Shown here in pieces: positions 7,058 to 15,770 of a stretch of DNA of 64,000 bases. Position 1 is the first letter of the stretch; every line of letters starts with the position of its first letter. The notes beneath the pieces are model-generated. The model was given only the letters and a program-made list of their open reading frames with translations. It was not told where the DNA came from and made no database searches. The position numbers and the translations under genes were made by a program. Source of the stretch: Streptomyces lomondensis (GTDB taxonomy: Bacteria; Actinomycetota; Actinomycetes; Streptomycetales; Streptomycetaceae); assembly GCF_014651035.1 (NCBI RefSeq), contig NZ_BMWC01000001.1, positions 806,001-870,000 of the forward strand, written 5' to 3'.

Positions 7058-7897
7058 GTGTCGGGTCAGGTCGTACTCGAGGTGGCTCAGTGGCAGGGGT
7101 CCGGGTCGGCGACCGCCGGGCGGTTGCGCAGTGGTGCTGCCCGGCTTGCCGAACTGATGCCCGGAGGCCGGCGACGCACGGTCGCGCTCGACGGCGGCGT
7201 CGGGAACGCGCGGGGCGGCGTACGGAACGCCGACGTGCTGGAGCGGCACCTGCACGCAGTGCGCGAGGCACTGGCCGAGGTCCCGCCGGGTGACACGATC
7301 GTGACCATCGGCGGCGACTGCGGAGTCGATCTCGCCCCCGTCGAGACCGCGCTCTCCGTGTTCGGGGACCGGCTGGCGCTGGTGTGGTTCGACGCGCACG
7401 CAGATCTCAACACACCGGAGTCGTCGCCGTCCGGGGCGTTCCACGGCATGGTGCTGCGCGCGCTCATCGGCGACGGACCGGAGGGCCTGCGACCCGTGCG
7501 GAGCCTGTCGGCCGACCGCGTGGTGCTGGCGGGGGCCCGGTCACTGGACCAGGGCGAGCGGGACCTCGTCGAGCGTCGTGGCATCCGGCACGTCGGCGTC
7601 GAGCAGCTGACCGAACCGGGTCCGCTCCTGACCGCGGTGCGCGCGACCGGCGCCGAGGCGGTCTACGTCCACATCGACCTCGACGTCCTCGACCCGCGGG
7701 TCTTCCCGGCCGTCGGCACACCGGAACCCGGGGGTCTCGACATCGACGACCTGCTGGGAGCGGTGCGGGCACTGACGGGGGAATTCACGCTTGCCGGCAT
7801 CGCGCTGACCGAGTACGAGCGGACGGAAGGCGCCGGTCAGGAGGAGGCCGCACTGCGGCGGATCGTCGACGGGCTGTTCGGGGCCGCCCGACGCTGA
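7058..7897 (+). CDS. Arginase/agmatinase-family protein
   Basis: A 279-residue ureohydrolase-fold protein. GTG start with AGGAG six bases upstream. The metal-binding motifs are GGDCGVD (about residue 89), WFDAHADLN (about 111) and HIDLDVLDP (about 206). Classic arginases have GGDHS in the first motif, whose His binds one manganese. Here it is Cys, so the binuclear centre may be altered or the substrate different. The others keep all the Asp and His ligands. It follows the imine-reductase-like gene in the same unit, perhaps in guanidino or amine metabolism. Substrate not predictable. Confidence 0.8.
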   Translation: MSGQVVLEVAQWQGSGSATAGRLRSGAARLAELMPGGRRRTVALDGGVGNARGGVRNADVLERHLHAVREALAEVPPGDTIVTIGGDCGVDLAPVETALSVFGDRLALVWFDAHADLNTPESSPSGAFHGMVLRALIGDGPEGLRPVRSLSADRVVLAGARSLDQGERDLVERRGIRHVGVEQLTEPGPLLTAVRATGAEAVYVHIDLDVLDPRVFPAVGTPEPGGLDIDDLLGAVRALTGEFTLAGIALTEYERTEGAGQEEAALRRIVDGLFGAARR

Positions 7898-7921
7898 GCA
7901 GCGAAGCGGGCGGCTCGACAG

Positions 7922-8104
7922 TCACTTGGCGGCGTGCGTGAGGAAAGCGGACCAGGCGGTGGGGGAGAGGTGGAGTTCGGGACCCTGCCGGTTCTTCGAG
8001 TCCCGGATGTGGATCGTTTCCGGGCAGGTGGCGACCTCCAGGCAGTCGCCCGAAGCGCTGCTGCTGTAGCTCGACTTGAACCAGGCCAGTTCGCTGGTGT
8101 TCAT
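7922..8104 (-). CDS. DUF397 domain protein
   Basis: A 60-residue DUF397 protein with the usual FKSSYSSSASGDCLEVA core, a RDSKN segment, and a C-terminal WSAFL helix. Its ATG overlaps the stop of the upstream XRE regulator (ATGA), so the two are translationally coupled. DUF397 proteins occur almost always beside XRE-DUF5753 regulators in streptomycetes, and are thought to be their small partners in WhiJ/AbaA-like developmental loci. The molecular role of the pair is not settled. Confidence 0.9.
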   Translation of the reverse strand: MNTSELAWFKSSYSSSASGDCLEVATCPETIHIRDSKNRQGPELHLSPTAWSAFLTHAAK

Positions 8105-8943
8105 AGGTCTCCTCGCATGCGCTGCAGCAGGCTCACGGAGTCTTCGAGGGAGAGAGCCTGTGCACGCATCCTGGCATACCTCCTCTGGAGCACGCTGACC
8201 ACTTTCCGGTCGGTGACGAGCTGGCCGCTCTCTTGCCCTTCGAGGTAGGCGAACCACTGGTTCTCCGGTGTTTCCAGAAGGTGGAAAGGGCCTTGGAGTC
8301 CCGAGTGGGATTCGCGTACGAGCGGCATCACCTGGATCTCGACGTTGCGGAGCTGGGAGATCTCCAGCACGTGGTCGGTGAGATCCCGCGTTACTGCCCT
8401 GCCGCCTGTGCGCCGCAGGAACGCGTGCTCCTCGACGATGAAGCTGAACGCGGTGTTCGGTCGCTCCCACAGCAGCTTCTGCCGCTCGGCTCGTGCTGCC
8501 CACCGTTCCTCGATCTGCTGGTCGGCGAGCGGCGGCAGGTTGTCAGCGGCCAGCGCCCGTACGTAAGCCTGCGTTTGCAGCAGGCCGGGGACCATACGGC
8601 ACTCGTACGTGCACATGGTGATCGCGGTCCGCTCCAGCGCAGCCCACCGCCGAAACCAAGCCGCCAACCCCGGCTGCCGCTCCAGACACCCCGCCGCCTT
8701 CTGCAACGCCCCCGTCCTCCCGAACACCTCCTCCGCGCGCTGCACGAACTCGGGATCCGGCATCCGCCTCCCCAACTCCACAGAAGCCACCGTGTGCTTC
8801 GAGAACCGCACCAGCTCCCCGAACTCCTCCCGGCTCAACCCCGCGTGTTCGCGCAAGCCCTGGACCACCGCCCCGAACGTCCGCAGACTGTCCGACGACT
8901 CCGGCTCGCCACCCGTGCCCGTCCCCACCATGCCATCGACCAC
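8101..8943 (-). CDS. XRE-family regulator with DUF5753 domain (WhiJ-like)
   Basis: A 280-residue DNA-binding protein. An N-terminal helix-turn-helix (about residues 25-80) has LREHAGLSREEFGELVRFSK and VASVELGRRMPD. A DUF5753 domain (about 95-275) has the typical ECRMVPGLLQTQAY motif. It forms the standard trio with a coupled DUF397 gene and a divergent HATPase-type anti-sigma-like gene, as in whiJ and abaA loci of S. coelicolor. Such regulators commonly repress their own neighbourhood. The N-terminus has an alternative in-frame start a few codons downstream (MVGTG). Confidence 0.9.
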   Translation of the reverse strand: MVDGMVGTGTGGEPESSDSLRTFGAVVQGLREHAGLSREEFGELVRFSKHTVASVELGRRMPDPEFVQRAEEVFGRTGALQKAAGCLERQPGLAAWFRRWAALERTAITMCTYECRMVPGLLQTQAYVRALAADNLPPLADQQIEERWAARAERQKLLWERPNTAFSFIVEEHAFLRRTGGRAVTRDLTDHVLEISQLRNVEIQVMPLVRESHSGLQGPFHLLETPENQWFAYLEGQESGQLVTDRKVVSVLQRRYARMRAQALSLEDSVSLLQRMRGDL

Positions 8944-9073
8944 TGTCGGTCACCTCCCGGAGGCATGGTTACGGGACGTCACCAGTACTGTCCAGTGCGT
9001 CACCGCGTATGCTGCCGCAGCGTACGCGGCGTCAGCCTGGAGAATCGCCCTTCCCGGTGGCCAGATTGGGCGC

Positions 9074-9547
9074 ATGACGTCACAGTCCACCTCCCGAAGT
9101 CCGGTTACCGTACGTGTGTTCAGTCAGCGCCTCAGCTCCACCCCACGCGGCGCCCGCCTCGCCCGCAACCTCGCGCTGAATCAGCTGCACACCTGGGGCA
9201 TCCCCTACGGAACGGACGTCTCCGACGCGGTCGGCGCGATCGTGGCCGAGCTGGCGGCCAACGCCGTGCTGCACGGGCGCGTGCCGGGACGCGACTTCGA
9301 GCTGCGGCTGGCGCTCCTCGCGGGCGGCGTCCGGGTGGAGGTGGCCGACACCCGCAGTGGGCCGCCGCGTCCGCCTGCTCCTGGCGCCGTGCGGCCGCCC
9401 CGCCCCCTCGACGAGCACGGCCGGGGATTCGTCCTGGTCGACGCGCTCGCCGATCGGTGGGAAGTGCTCGACCGTGAGCCGCCCGGCAAGACCGTGCGTG
9501 CGGAGGTCGATCTGCCGCAGTGGATTGCGGAGCGGATCTCGAAATGA
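9074..9547 (+). CDS. ATP-binding anti-sigma-like protein (HATPase_c_2)
   Basis: A 157-residue GHKL-fold protein. N box VAELAANAVLHG (about residue 57), then VEVADTRSG and DEHGRGFVLVDAL as the ATP-lid/G boxes. It resembles SpoIIAB/RsbW kinases and the stand-alone copies that sit beside WhiJ-type regulators. The start is the ATG at 9074; the ribosome binding site is poor. It is transcribed away from the XRE-DUF397 pair, as usual for this trio. The partner sigma or anti-anti-sigma is unknown. Confidence 0.85.
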   Translation: MTSQSTSRSPVTVRVFSQRLSSTPRGARLARNLALNQLHTWGIPYGTDVSDAVGAIVAELAANAVLHGRVPGRDFELRLALLAGGVRVEVADTRSGPPRPPAPGAVRPPRPLDEHGRGFVLVDALADRWEVLDREPPGKTVRAEVDLPQWIAERISK

Positions 9548-9575
9548 CCGGCACCCCCTCGGTGTTGGCGATGTC

Positions 9576-9905
9576 ATGACTGACAGACCGACGCCCCGCC
9601 TCCTGTCCGACGAAGCCCTCTCCGACCTGCTCGCCACCCAGCAGTTCGGCACGCTCGCCACCGTCAAGCGAAGTGGCCACCCCATCTGAGGGTCGTTCGC
9701 CGTCGCCGAGGGGGAGGCCGAGATCTCGGAGGTCACGACGGTCCCCGGCGACGCGGTCGGCCGGGAGTTGCTCGCGATGATCCCGGCGGGCGCCGCACCG
9801 GAGGACGAGGACGAGTTCCTTCGGCAACTGGTCGACGAGCGGCGGGTCGTCATCCGGTTGAGGGTGGACCGGCTGTACGGGACGGCGCTCGATGTCAAGG
9901 GATAG
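9576..9905 (+). pseudogene. PPOX-class F420-dependent oxidoreductase, broken
   Basis: The first 37 codons read as the start of a small split-barrel flavin/F420 enzyme (LATQQFGTLATVKRSGHPI), then an in-frame TGA at 9687. The same frame continues after the stop with the normal C-terminal half (AEISEVTTVPGDAVGREL, then DEDEFLRQLVDERRVVIRL) to a TAG at 9903. The central strands, about 60 residues in intact homologues and including much of the cofactor site, are absent. So there was an internal deletion plus a stop. The remaining codon use is normal, which suggests recent loss. Confidence 0.85.
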
Positions 9906-10099
9906 GGGTGCGTGCGGCACACCGGCCAATGCCGGCCTCGGTGGCGGAGAGGCCGGGTACATCGACGGCCATCACGTGACGTACTACGGTCTGGGTCTTC
10001 CGACCGGCTGATTCCCGGAGAGCGGCGAGAGTCCCGGGGAGGGATTCCGGGATTCCGGGGGTTTTCTTCCCCGGGGCGCGGTCGTTACTGCGCGGACCA

Positions 10100-10167
10100 T
10101 TGACGCGCAAGGGGTTCGATTCTACGGTCCGTTCGAACTTGCGATCGCTGTTCGAGATGTCGGACAG
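10100..10167 (+). promoter_or_regulatory. Promoter and operator of the arabinanase genes
   Basis: TTGACG (10100-10105) and TACGGT (10123-10128), with a 17-base spacer, make a plausible promoter. Downstream lie GTTCGAAC (10131-10138) and an imperfect palindrome, CTGTTCGAGATGTCGGACAG (10148-10167). The latter contains the CGANATNTCGAAC motif (on the reverse strand) found before three other sugar genes in the window. A repressor bound there would block transcription. From the F420 remnant (9905) to this point nothing else was recognised. Confidence 0.55.
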
Positions 10168-10198
10168 CGTTGTCACCCCCACCGCAAGGAGGACCTGC

Positions 10199-11194
10199 AT
10201 GAGCCGCAGTCCCCGTACACCCCGCACCCTCCGCAGGCGAACCGCCCTGTTCGCCCTCCCCGCCGCAGCCCTGCTCGCCCTGATCCCGAGTACGGCGTCG
10301 GCGTACCCCAACCCCGGCCGCGTCACCGGCGACATCGTCACCCACGACCCGTCGATGATCCGCACCTCGTCCGGCCAGTACCTGCTCTACGCCACCGGCG
10401 GCGGCATCTCCCACAAGACCAGCAGCGACCGCACCGCCTTCAGAAACGGCGCCGACGCCTTCTCCAGCAGGCCGAGCTGGTGGCGGAACTACTCGTCCGT
10501 CCCGGAGGCCTGGGCGCCGGACATCTCGTACCAGGGCGGCAGGTACCTGATGTACTACTCCGTCTCGAAGTTCGGCTCGAACACGTCCGCCATCGGCCTC
10601 GCGACCTCCAGCACCGGCCAGCCGGGCAGCTGGACCGACCAGGGGACCGTCTACACCTCGAACTCCTCCAGCGACTTCAACGCCATCGACCCGAACCTCT
10701 TCGTGAACGACGACGGCAAGTGGTGGCTGTCCTTCGGCAGTTGGTGGACCGGCATCAAGATGATCCAGATCAACCCGTCCACCGGGAAGCAGCTCAGCTC
10801 CAACACCGCCCGGTACTCGCTCGCCTCCCGGCCGACCGGGACCAAGGCCGTCGAGGCGCCCTTCATCGTGAAGCGGAACGGCTACTACTACCTCTTCGCC
10901 TCGTACGACACCTGCTGCAACGGGACCAGTTCGACGTACAAGGTCAAGGTCGGGCGCGCGTCCAGCATCACCGGGCCGTACCGCGACAAGAACGGCGTCG
11001 ACCTGATGAACAACGGCGGCACGCCCGTCCTGGAGTCGCACGGCAGCGTCATCGGCCCCGGCGGCCAGTCGATCCTGAAGGACGTCGACGGCGACCTGAT
11101 CGTCTACCACTACTACGACGGCAACGACAACGGCACGCCCAAGCTGGGCATCAACCTTCTGAACTGGAGCAGCGGATGGCCCGTCGCCTACTGA
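10199..11194 (+). CDS. Secreted GH43 arabinan endo-1,5-alpha-L-arabinosidase
   Basis: A 331-residue secreted enzyme that cleaves alpha-1,5-arabinan. The ATG follows AAGGAGG by six bases. The signal peptide has an Arg-rich n-region and ends at STASA near residue 35. A five-bladed propeller follows, with the GH43 triad: general base Asp50 (THDPSM), pKa modulator Asp164 (AIDPN) and general acid Glu219 (VEAPF). A CC pair near residue 240 is typical of streptomycete arabinanases. Its last 19 bases overlap the next GH43 gene, so the two are coupled. Confidence 0.92.
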   Translation: MSRSPRTPRTLRRRTALFALPAAALLALIPSTASAYPNPGRVTGDIVTHDPSMIRTSSGQYLLYATGGGISHKTSSDRTAFRNGADAFSSRPSWWRNYSSVPEAWAPDISYQGGRYLMYYSVSKFGSNTSAIGLATSSTGQPGSWTDQGTVYTSNSSSDFNAIDPNLFVNDDGKWWLSFGSWWTGIKMIQINPSTGKQLSSNTARYSLASRPTGTKAVEAPFIVKRNGYYYLFASYDTCCNGTSSTYKVKVGRASSITGPYRDKNGVDLMNNGGTPVLESHGSVIGPGGQSILKDVDGDLIVYHYYDGNDNGTPKLGINLLNWSSGWPVAY

Positions 11195-12612
11195 CCCTGC
11201 TGGCGGCCCTGTTGCTCGCGATAGGGCTCGGCCAGCCCTCCGCGAGCGCCGCCTCGTTCACGAACCCGGTCAAGTCCGTCAAGGGCGCCGATCCCTGGAT
11301 CTCGTACCACGACGGCAACTACTACCTGGTGACGACGAGCTGGACCGACGTCATCACCATCCGCAAGTCCGCCACCCTCGCAGGGCTCTCCACCGCCCCC
11401 AGCGTGCAGGTCTGGAAGGGCGACGCGGCCTCCCGCTGCTGCAACATCTGGGCGCCCGAGCTGCACTTCCTCAACGGCCGCTGGTACCTGTACTACGTGG
11501 CCGGGCAGAACGTGTCCGACTACAACCCGACGCAGCGCAGCCATGTCCTGGAGAGCGCGGGGTCCGACCCCATGGGGCCGTACACCTACAAGGGCCAGCT
11601 CAGCAACGTGTGGATGCTGGACCCGAGCGTGCTCAACGTGGGCGGCCGGCTGTACATGCTCGGCAGCGCCATCACGGGCGGGACGCAGAACCTCGTCATC
11701 GCCCCGATGTCCAACCCGTACACCGTCAGCGGCGCCTACTCCACGATCTCGACACCGACGCACGCCTGGGAACGCCAGGGCGGCACGGTCAACGAGGGCG
11801 CGGAGGTGCTCCAGCGCAACGGCCGTACCTTCCTCATCTACTCGGCCAGCGGCTGCTGGACGCCCGACTACAAGCTGGGCCAGCTGGAACTGACCGGCTC
11901 CAACCCGCTCTCCGCCTCGTCCTGGACGAAGAAGTCCACGCCCGTCTTCCAGCGCAACGACGCCAACGGGGTGTACGGGCCCGGCCACAACGGCTTCTTC
12001 ACCTCACCCGACGGCCGTGAGAACTGGATCGTCTACCACGCCAACGACTCCGCCTCCGAGGGCTGCGACAACGGCCGCACGACCCGGGCCCAGAAGTTCA
12101 CCTGGAACTCCGACGGCACCCCGAACTTCGGCACCCCGGTCCGCCTGGGCGCCTCCCTCGCCGGGCCGTCCGGGGAGCCGTCCAGCGCCTCGACGACGTA
12201 CACCGTCAGCAACCGCAACAGCGGCAAGTGCCTGGACGTGGCGGGCGGTTCGTCGGCGGACGGTGCCAACGTCATGCAGTACACCTGCAACGGCAACGCC
12301 AACCAGCGCTGGCGCCTGGAGGACCTCGGCGACGACACCCACCGCCTGGTCAACGTCGCCACCGGCAAGGTCCTCGACACCGCCGACTGCTCCGCCGCCG
12401 ACGGCGCCGACCTGCGCCAGTGGTCCTGGCTGAACAACACCTGCCAGCGCTACCAGTTCGTCGCGACGGACGGCGGCTATGTCCGCATCGTCAACAAGGC
12501 CACCGGGAAGGTAGCCGACGTGACCAACTGCGCAACGACGGACAGTGCGGACGTACGCCAGTGGTCCTGGCTGAACAACACCTGCCAGCAGTGGAAACTG
12601 ACGGCAGTTTAA
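11176..12612 (+). CDS. Secreted GH43 arabinosidase with C-terminal ricin-type carbohydrate-binding module
   Basis: A 478-residue secreted enzyme. The start ATG lies inside the end of the previous gene, with GGAGC upstream. Signal peptide to about residue 26 (ASAAS). The GH43 domain (about 28-335) has Asp39 (GADPW), Asp149 (MLDPS) and Glu207 (VNEGAE) as likely catalytic residues. From about 345 there is a CBM13/ricin B-lectin domain with three repeats marked by NQRW, CQRY and CQQW. The lectin domain probably anchors the enzyme to arabinan or xylan. Exact substrate (exo-arabinosidase versus endo-arabinanase) is not decidable by eye. Confidence 0.9.
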   Translation: MARRLLTLLAALLLAIGLGQPSASAASFTNPVKSVKGADPWISYHDGNYYLVTTSWTDVITIRKSATLAGLSTAPSVQVWKGDAASRCCNIWAPELHFLNGRWYLYYVAGQNVSDYNPTQRSHVLESAGSDPMGPYTYKGQLSNVWMLDPSVLNVGGRLYMLGSAITGGTQNLVIAPMSNPYTVSGAYSTISTPTHAWERQGGTVNEGAEVLQRNGRTFLIYSASGCWTPDYKLGQLELTGSNPLSASSWTKKSTPVFQRNDANGVYGPGHNGFFTSPDGRENWIVYHANDSASEGCDNGRTTRAQKFTWNSDGTPNFGTPVRLGASLAGPSGEPSSASTTYTVSNRNSGKCLDVAGGSSADGANVMQYTCNGNANQRWRLEDLGDDTHRLVNVATGKVLDTADCSAADGADLRQWSWLNNTCQRYQFVATDGGYVRIVNKATGKVADVTNCATTDSADVRQWSWLNNTCQQWKLTAV

Positions 12613-12616
12613 GTAC

Positions 12617-12656
12617 TCAGGGGCGCGGGGAACTGCGCGACCAGCCACAACCCACC
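12617..12656 (+). repeat. Intergenic repeat family A, copy 1
   Basis: Contains GGGGCGCGGGGAACTGCGCG followed by ACCAGCCACAA. It begins five bases after the stop of the GH43 gene and lies between convergent genes. Two more copies occur at 40931 and 49471. Confidence 0.8.
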
Positions 12657-12670
12657 CCGCACCCGCCGAA

Positions 12671-14386
12671 CTACCCGGCCTGCCCCATCCCCGCCGCGTT
12701 GGGCCAACTCTGCGCGGCGGGCCACCCGGTGGCAGGCGCGGGCGAAAGCCCGTTGGTCCCCCGGACCTGCGCCGCGGTAAGCCCGCCCCGGGCGGGAACC
12801 CCAGGCGGCGTAGGCCCGGTAGCCGCAGGCATCGGAGCCGGAGCAGGAGCAGGAGGAACCGGCATCTGCGCCGCCGGAGCAAACGGCTGCGCCGGCGCAA
12901 CCATGGGCTGAGGCACCTGCTGCGGCACCGACTGCGGCACCTGCTGAGGCACGGGCTGCGGAGCCACCGGCATCGGCTGAGGCGCCGCAGGCACAGGCAT
13001 AGGCGCCGCCGGCATCGGCATCCCACCACCGTTGCCACCCGCCGGCACGGCGGACGCGGCGGCGGGGAGCGGCATGCCGGTGCCGGCGGCTGCCGGTGCG
13101 GCGCCAGGCCCCGGGACACCGGCACCGCTGCCGGCGCCCGCTCCCATGGCCTGTGCCGCAAGCCCCCGCATCCCCGACCCGTTCGTCTCGCTCACCAGAC
13201 GGTCCACGGCCGCCGTACCCGAGCTGTAGCTGGTCCCGTTGCCCAGCTCGGGTACGGCGGCTCCCCTCCTGGACGTCCCGTAGAGCACCTGTTCCAGGCC
13301 GGACACCAGGCGACGCACGTCCACCTGGGGGCGCACCACGAGCCGCAGGAAGCGGCTGGACGAACCGATCTTGTTGCCGCACTCGCGGACCAGGATCCGG
13401 TGCTCGGTGAGCATCCGGTCCCGGACCACGGTGCCCTCGGCGCCCACGGGGAGGCGCACGAAGAGGAAGTTGCCCTGCGACGGGTAGACCGTCAGCCCCG
13501 GCAGGGAGGAGAGCTGGCTGGCCATGTCGAGCCGGTCGCGGCGCACCTGCTGGAGGCTCTGCGCGTACTCGGCGCCGTGCTCCTTGAGCATGAAGACGAC
13601 GTGCTCGGCGAAGGAGTTGAGGTTCCACTTGGGGAGCATCGAGCGGACGCGCCCGGCGAGGGCCGGGTTGGCGACGAGGTAGCCGAAGCGGATGCCGTGC
13701 AGGCCGAAGTTCTTGCCGAGGCTGCGCAGCACGACCACGTTGGGCCGCAGCATGGCTTCCTGGACGACGGACGGTTCGGCTTCGGCGTCCGCGAACTCCA
13801 GGAACGACTCGTCGATGACGATCAGGTCCAGGTCGGCCATGGCGTCCATGAACTGCACGACGGCGTGCTTGTGCAGGAAGCCGCCGTCGGGGTTGTTCGG
13901 GTTGCAGATGACGGCGACGCGGGTGCCGCGGGCGCGGATGAACTCGGCGTACTGCGCGAGGTCGAGGGCGAAGCCGCTGGACTCCTGGAGCGGGAACATG
14001 TCGACCCGCTTGCCGGTCTCCATCGGCTGGTCGGTCCAGCGGCCGAAGGTGGGGACGGGCACGGCGAGGGACTCGCGGACCAGCAGGTGGTCGATCCAGG
14101 TGATGAGCTCGGTCGAGCCGTTGCCCATCGCCACGCACTGCGGCGGCAGCTGGAGTAGGCTGCACAGCTCGGCCGTGATGGTGTCGGCGCTGCTCGGGTA
14201 GTACGTGATGATGTCGCGCAGCTTGCCGGCCATGTCCTCGAACATGGCGGGGGTGGGGAAGTACGGGTTGCAGGGGATACAGAAGTCCACGGGCCCGGCT
14301 CCGTCGCCGCCCTCCCGTGTCAGAGCCGCCATCGACGGGCTGTGAGCCGCGGTACTGCGGAACAGCGACGTGACGTTGTCGGCCAT
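12671..14386 (-). CDS. HisC-like PLP-dependent aminotransferase with long Pro/Ala/Met-rich tail
   Basis: A 571-residue protein. Residues 1 to about 370 are a class I/II fold-type I aminotransferase resembling histidinol-phosphate aminotransferase or CobD. Motifs are NGSTELI, CNPNNPDGG, DESFLEF, and the PLP lysine in SLGKNFGLHGIRFGY; RLVVRP binds the substrate carboxylate. From about 375 to the end is a disordered extension rich in Pro, Ala, Met, Gln and Val, with repeated PQPMPVAPQPVPQQVP units. The ATG at 14386 follows GGAGG. The tail is roughly 190 residues and is not part of any HisC. It may mediate localisation or interaction. Substrate unknown. Confidence 0.85.
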   Translation of the reverse strand: MADNVTSLFRSTAAHSPSMAALTREGGDGAGPVDFCIPCNPYFPTPAMFEDMAGKLRDIITYYPSSADTITAELCSLLQLPPQCVAMGNGSTELITWIDHLLVRESLAVPVPTFGRWTDQPMETGKRVDMFPLQESSGFALDLAQYAEFIRARGTRVAVICNPNNPDGGFLHKHAVVQFMDAMADLDLIVIDESFLEFADAEAEPSVVQEAMLRPNVVVLRSLGKNFGLHGIRFGYLVANPALAGRVRSMLPKWNLNSFAEHVVFMLKEHGAEYAQSLQQVRRDRLDMASQLSSLPGLTVYPSQGNFLFVRLPVGAEGTVVRDRMLTEHRILVRECGNKIGSSSRFLRLVVRPQVDVRRLVSGLEQVLYGTSRRGAAVPELGNGTSYSSGTAAVDRLVSETNGSGMRGLAAQAMGAGAGSGAGVPGPGAAPAAAGTGMPLPAAASAVPAGGNGGGMPMPAAPMPVPAAPQPMPVAPQPVPQQVPQSVPQQVPQPMVAPAQPFAPAAQMPVPPAPAPAPMPAATGPTPPGVPARGGLTAAQVRGTNGLSPAPATGWPAAQSWPNAAGMGQAG

Positions 14387-14436
14387 GGAACCTCCGTATG
14401 AGGCGGGTCCGTTGGGGACGGCCGGACCCGACGTTT

Positions 14437-14472
14437 AAGGGCGGCCCGCGCGGGGGAGCGCGGGCCGCCCTT
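14437..14472. terminator. Strong intrinsic terminator
   Basis: A perfect 15-bp inverted repeat with a 6-base loop, between the epimerase and aminotransferase genes (both minus strand). It separates the two transcription units. Confidence 0.75.
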
Positions 14473-14548
14473 ACATACGGAGGCTCTGATGGCACTGTTC
14501 AACCACTGAGGGTTCCCTCAGAAAATTGTGTGCCACCTGTGAAGACGG

Positions 14549-15697
14549 TCAGCAGTCGAACGAGTGGATCGTCGTCGTGCGGTACGTCTGCCCGGGGCGC
14601 AGCACCGTCGACGGGAACGACGGCTTGTTCGGCGAGTCCGGGAAGTGCTGCGTCTCCAGGCACAGCGCGTCGCCCTGCCGGTAGGTGCGGCCGGACGGGC
14701 CGGTGAGCGTGCCGTCGAGGAAGTTGCCGGAGTAGAACTGCAGGCCCGGCTCGTTCGTGGCGATCTTCATCGTGCGGCCGGAGGCGGGGTCGCGCAGGGT
14801 GGCGACGTGCTCGGGCCGGGCGGTGATGCCCTTGTCGAGGACCCAGTTGTGGTCGAAGCCCTTGGCGGTGACCAGCTGCGGGTGGGCGACGCGGATGTCC
14901 CGGCCGATCGGCTTGGCCTTGCGGAAGTCGAAGGGGGTGCCCGCGACCTTGGCCAGCTCGCCCGTGGGGATCAGGCCCGAGTCGGTGGGCGTGTAGCGGG
15001 AGGCCGCGATCTGGAGCTCGTGGTCCTCGATCGTGCCGCTGCCCTCGCCGGCCAGGTTGAAGTAGACGTGGCTGGTGAGGTTGACGACGGTGGCCTTGTC
15101 GGTGGTGGCCTCGTAGTCGACGCGCCAGTCGCCGTGCTTGGTGAGCGTGTACGTCACCTTCGTCTTGAGCGTGCCCGGGTAGCCCATCTCCCCGTCGACG
15201 CTCGTGTAGTACAGGTACAGGCCGACATCGGTGCCCTTCACGAACGGCTCGATGTCCCAGACGCGCTTGTCGAAGCCCTTGGCGCCGCCGTGCAGGCTGT
15301 TCTCGCCGTCGTTGACGGACAGCTGGTACGACTTGCCGTCCAGCGTGAACTTGCCCTTGCCGATGCGGTTGCCGTACCGGCCGATCAGGGCGCCGAAGTA
15401 GGGGCTCTTGGCGACGTAGTCCTCGACGTTGTCGAAGCCCGCGGAGACGTTGGCGTAGCGGCCGCGGCGGTCGGGGATCTCCAGGGACTGGACGATGCCG
15501 CCGTAGGAGAGGACCTTCAGGCGGGTGCCGCCGTTCTCCAGCGCCCAGCTGTAGATCTTGGTGCCGTCGGCGAGCTTGCCGAAGAGCGTCTTCACCGGCT
15601 TCCTGCCTCCCGTGGCGTGCGCCGTACCGCCGAGCGTGCCGGCGGCTATGCCCGCCGCCGCGGCTCCCGCGATGACCGTGCGTCTGTTCAGTTCCAT
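14549..15697 (-). CDS. Secreted aldose 1-epimerase
   Basis: Galactose mutarotase fold enzyme, 382 residues, interconverting alpha and beta anomers of sugars released outside the cell. The ATG at 15697 has GGTGGAG six bases upstream; the GTG four codons earlier overlaps that site and is unlikely. The N-terminus is a Tat signal ([13 protein letters not shown], cleaved near THAHATG). Family motifs: [18 protein letters not shown], catalytic His in [21 protein letters not shown], and catalytic Glu in [13 protein letters not shown]. It follows the transporter operon past a terminator. Export is unusual for galM and fits extracellular arabinan/galactan breakdown. Confidence 0.9.
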   Translation of the reverse strand: MELNRRTVIAGAAAAGIAAGTLGGTAHATGGRKPVKTLFGKLADGTKIYSWALENGGTRLKVLSYGGIVQSLEIPDRRGRYANVSAGFDNVEDYVAKSPYFGALIGRYGNRIGKGKFTLDGKSYQLSVNDGENSLHGGAKGFDKRVWDIEPFVKGTDVGLYLYYTSVDGEMGYPGTLKTKVTYTLTKHGDWRVDYEATTDKATVVNLTSHVYFNLAGEGSGTIEDHELQIAASRYTPTDSGLIPTGELAKVAGTPFDFRKAKPIGRDIRVAHPQLVTAKGFDHNWVLDKGITARPEHVATLRDPASGRTMKIATNEPGLQFYSGNFLDGTLTGPSGRTYRQGDALCLETQHFPDSPNKPSFPSTVLRPGQTYRTTTIHSFDC

Positions 15698-15734
15698 GTG
15701 CGGCTCCACCTCATTGGGAAACTGCTGTTGAAAG

Positions 15735-15766
15735 GACCGGGCCCCGCCTTCCGGCGGGGCCCGGTC
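15735..15766 (-). terminator. Terminator of the mms transporter operon
   Basis: A perfect 14-bp inverted repeat around a TTCC tetraloop, four bases past the permease stop. Confidence 0.8.
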
Positions 15767-15770
15767 TGTT

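Noticed and set aside
9906..10099. A minus-strand open frame (AALRESAGRKTQTVVRHV) between the F420 remnant and the arabinanase promoter
   Set aside because: No start, no ribosome binding site and no family; it may be decayed coding sequence but could not be supported.
14487..14510. A six-codon plus-strand ORF with a good GGAGG (ATG GCA CTG TTC AAC CAC TGA)
   Set aside because: It looks like a leader peptide, but no plus-strand gene follows; the next genes are on the other strand.
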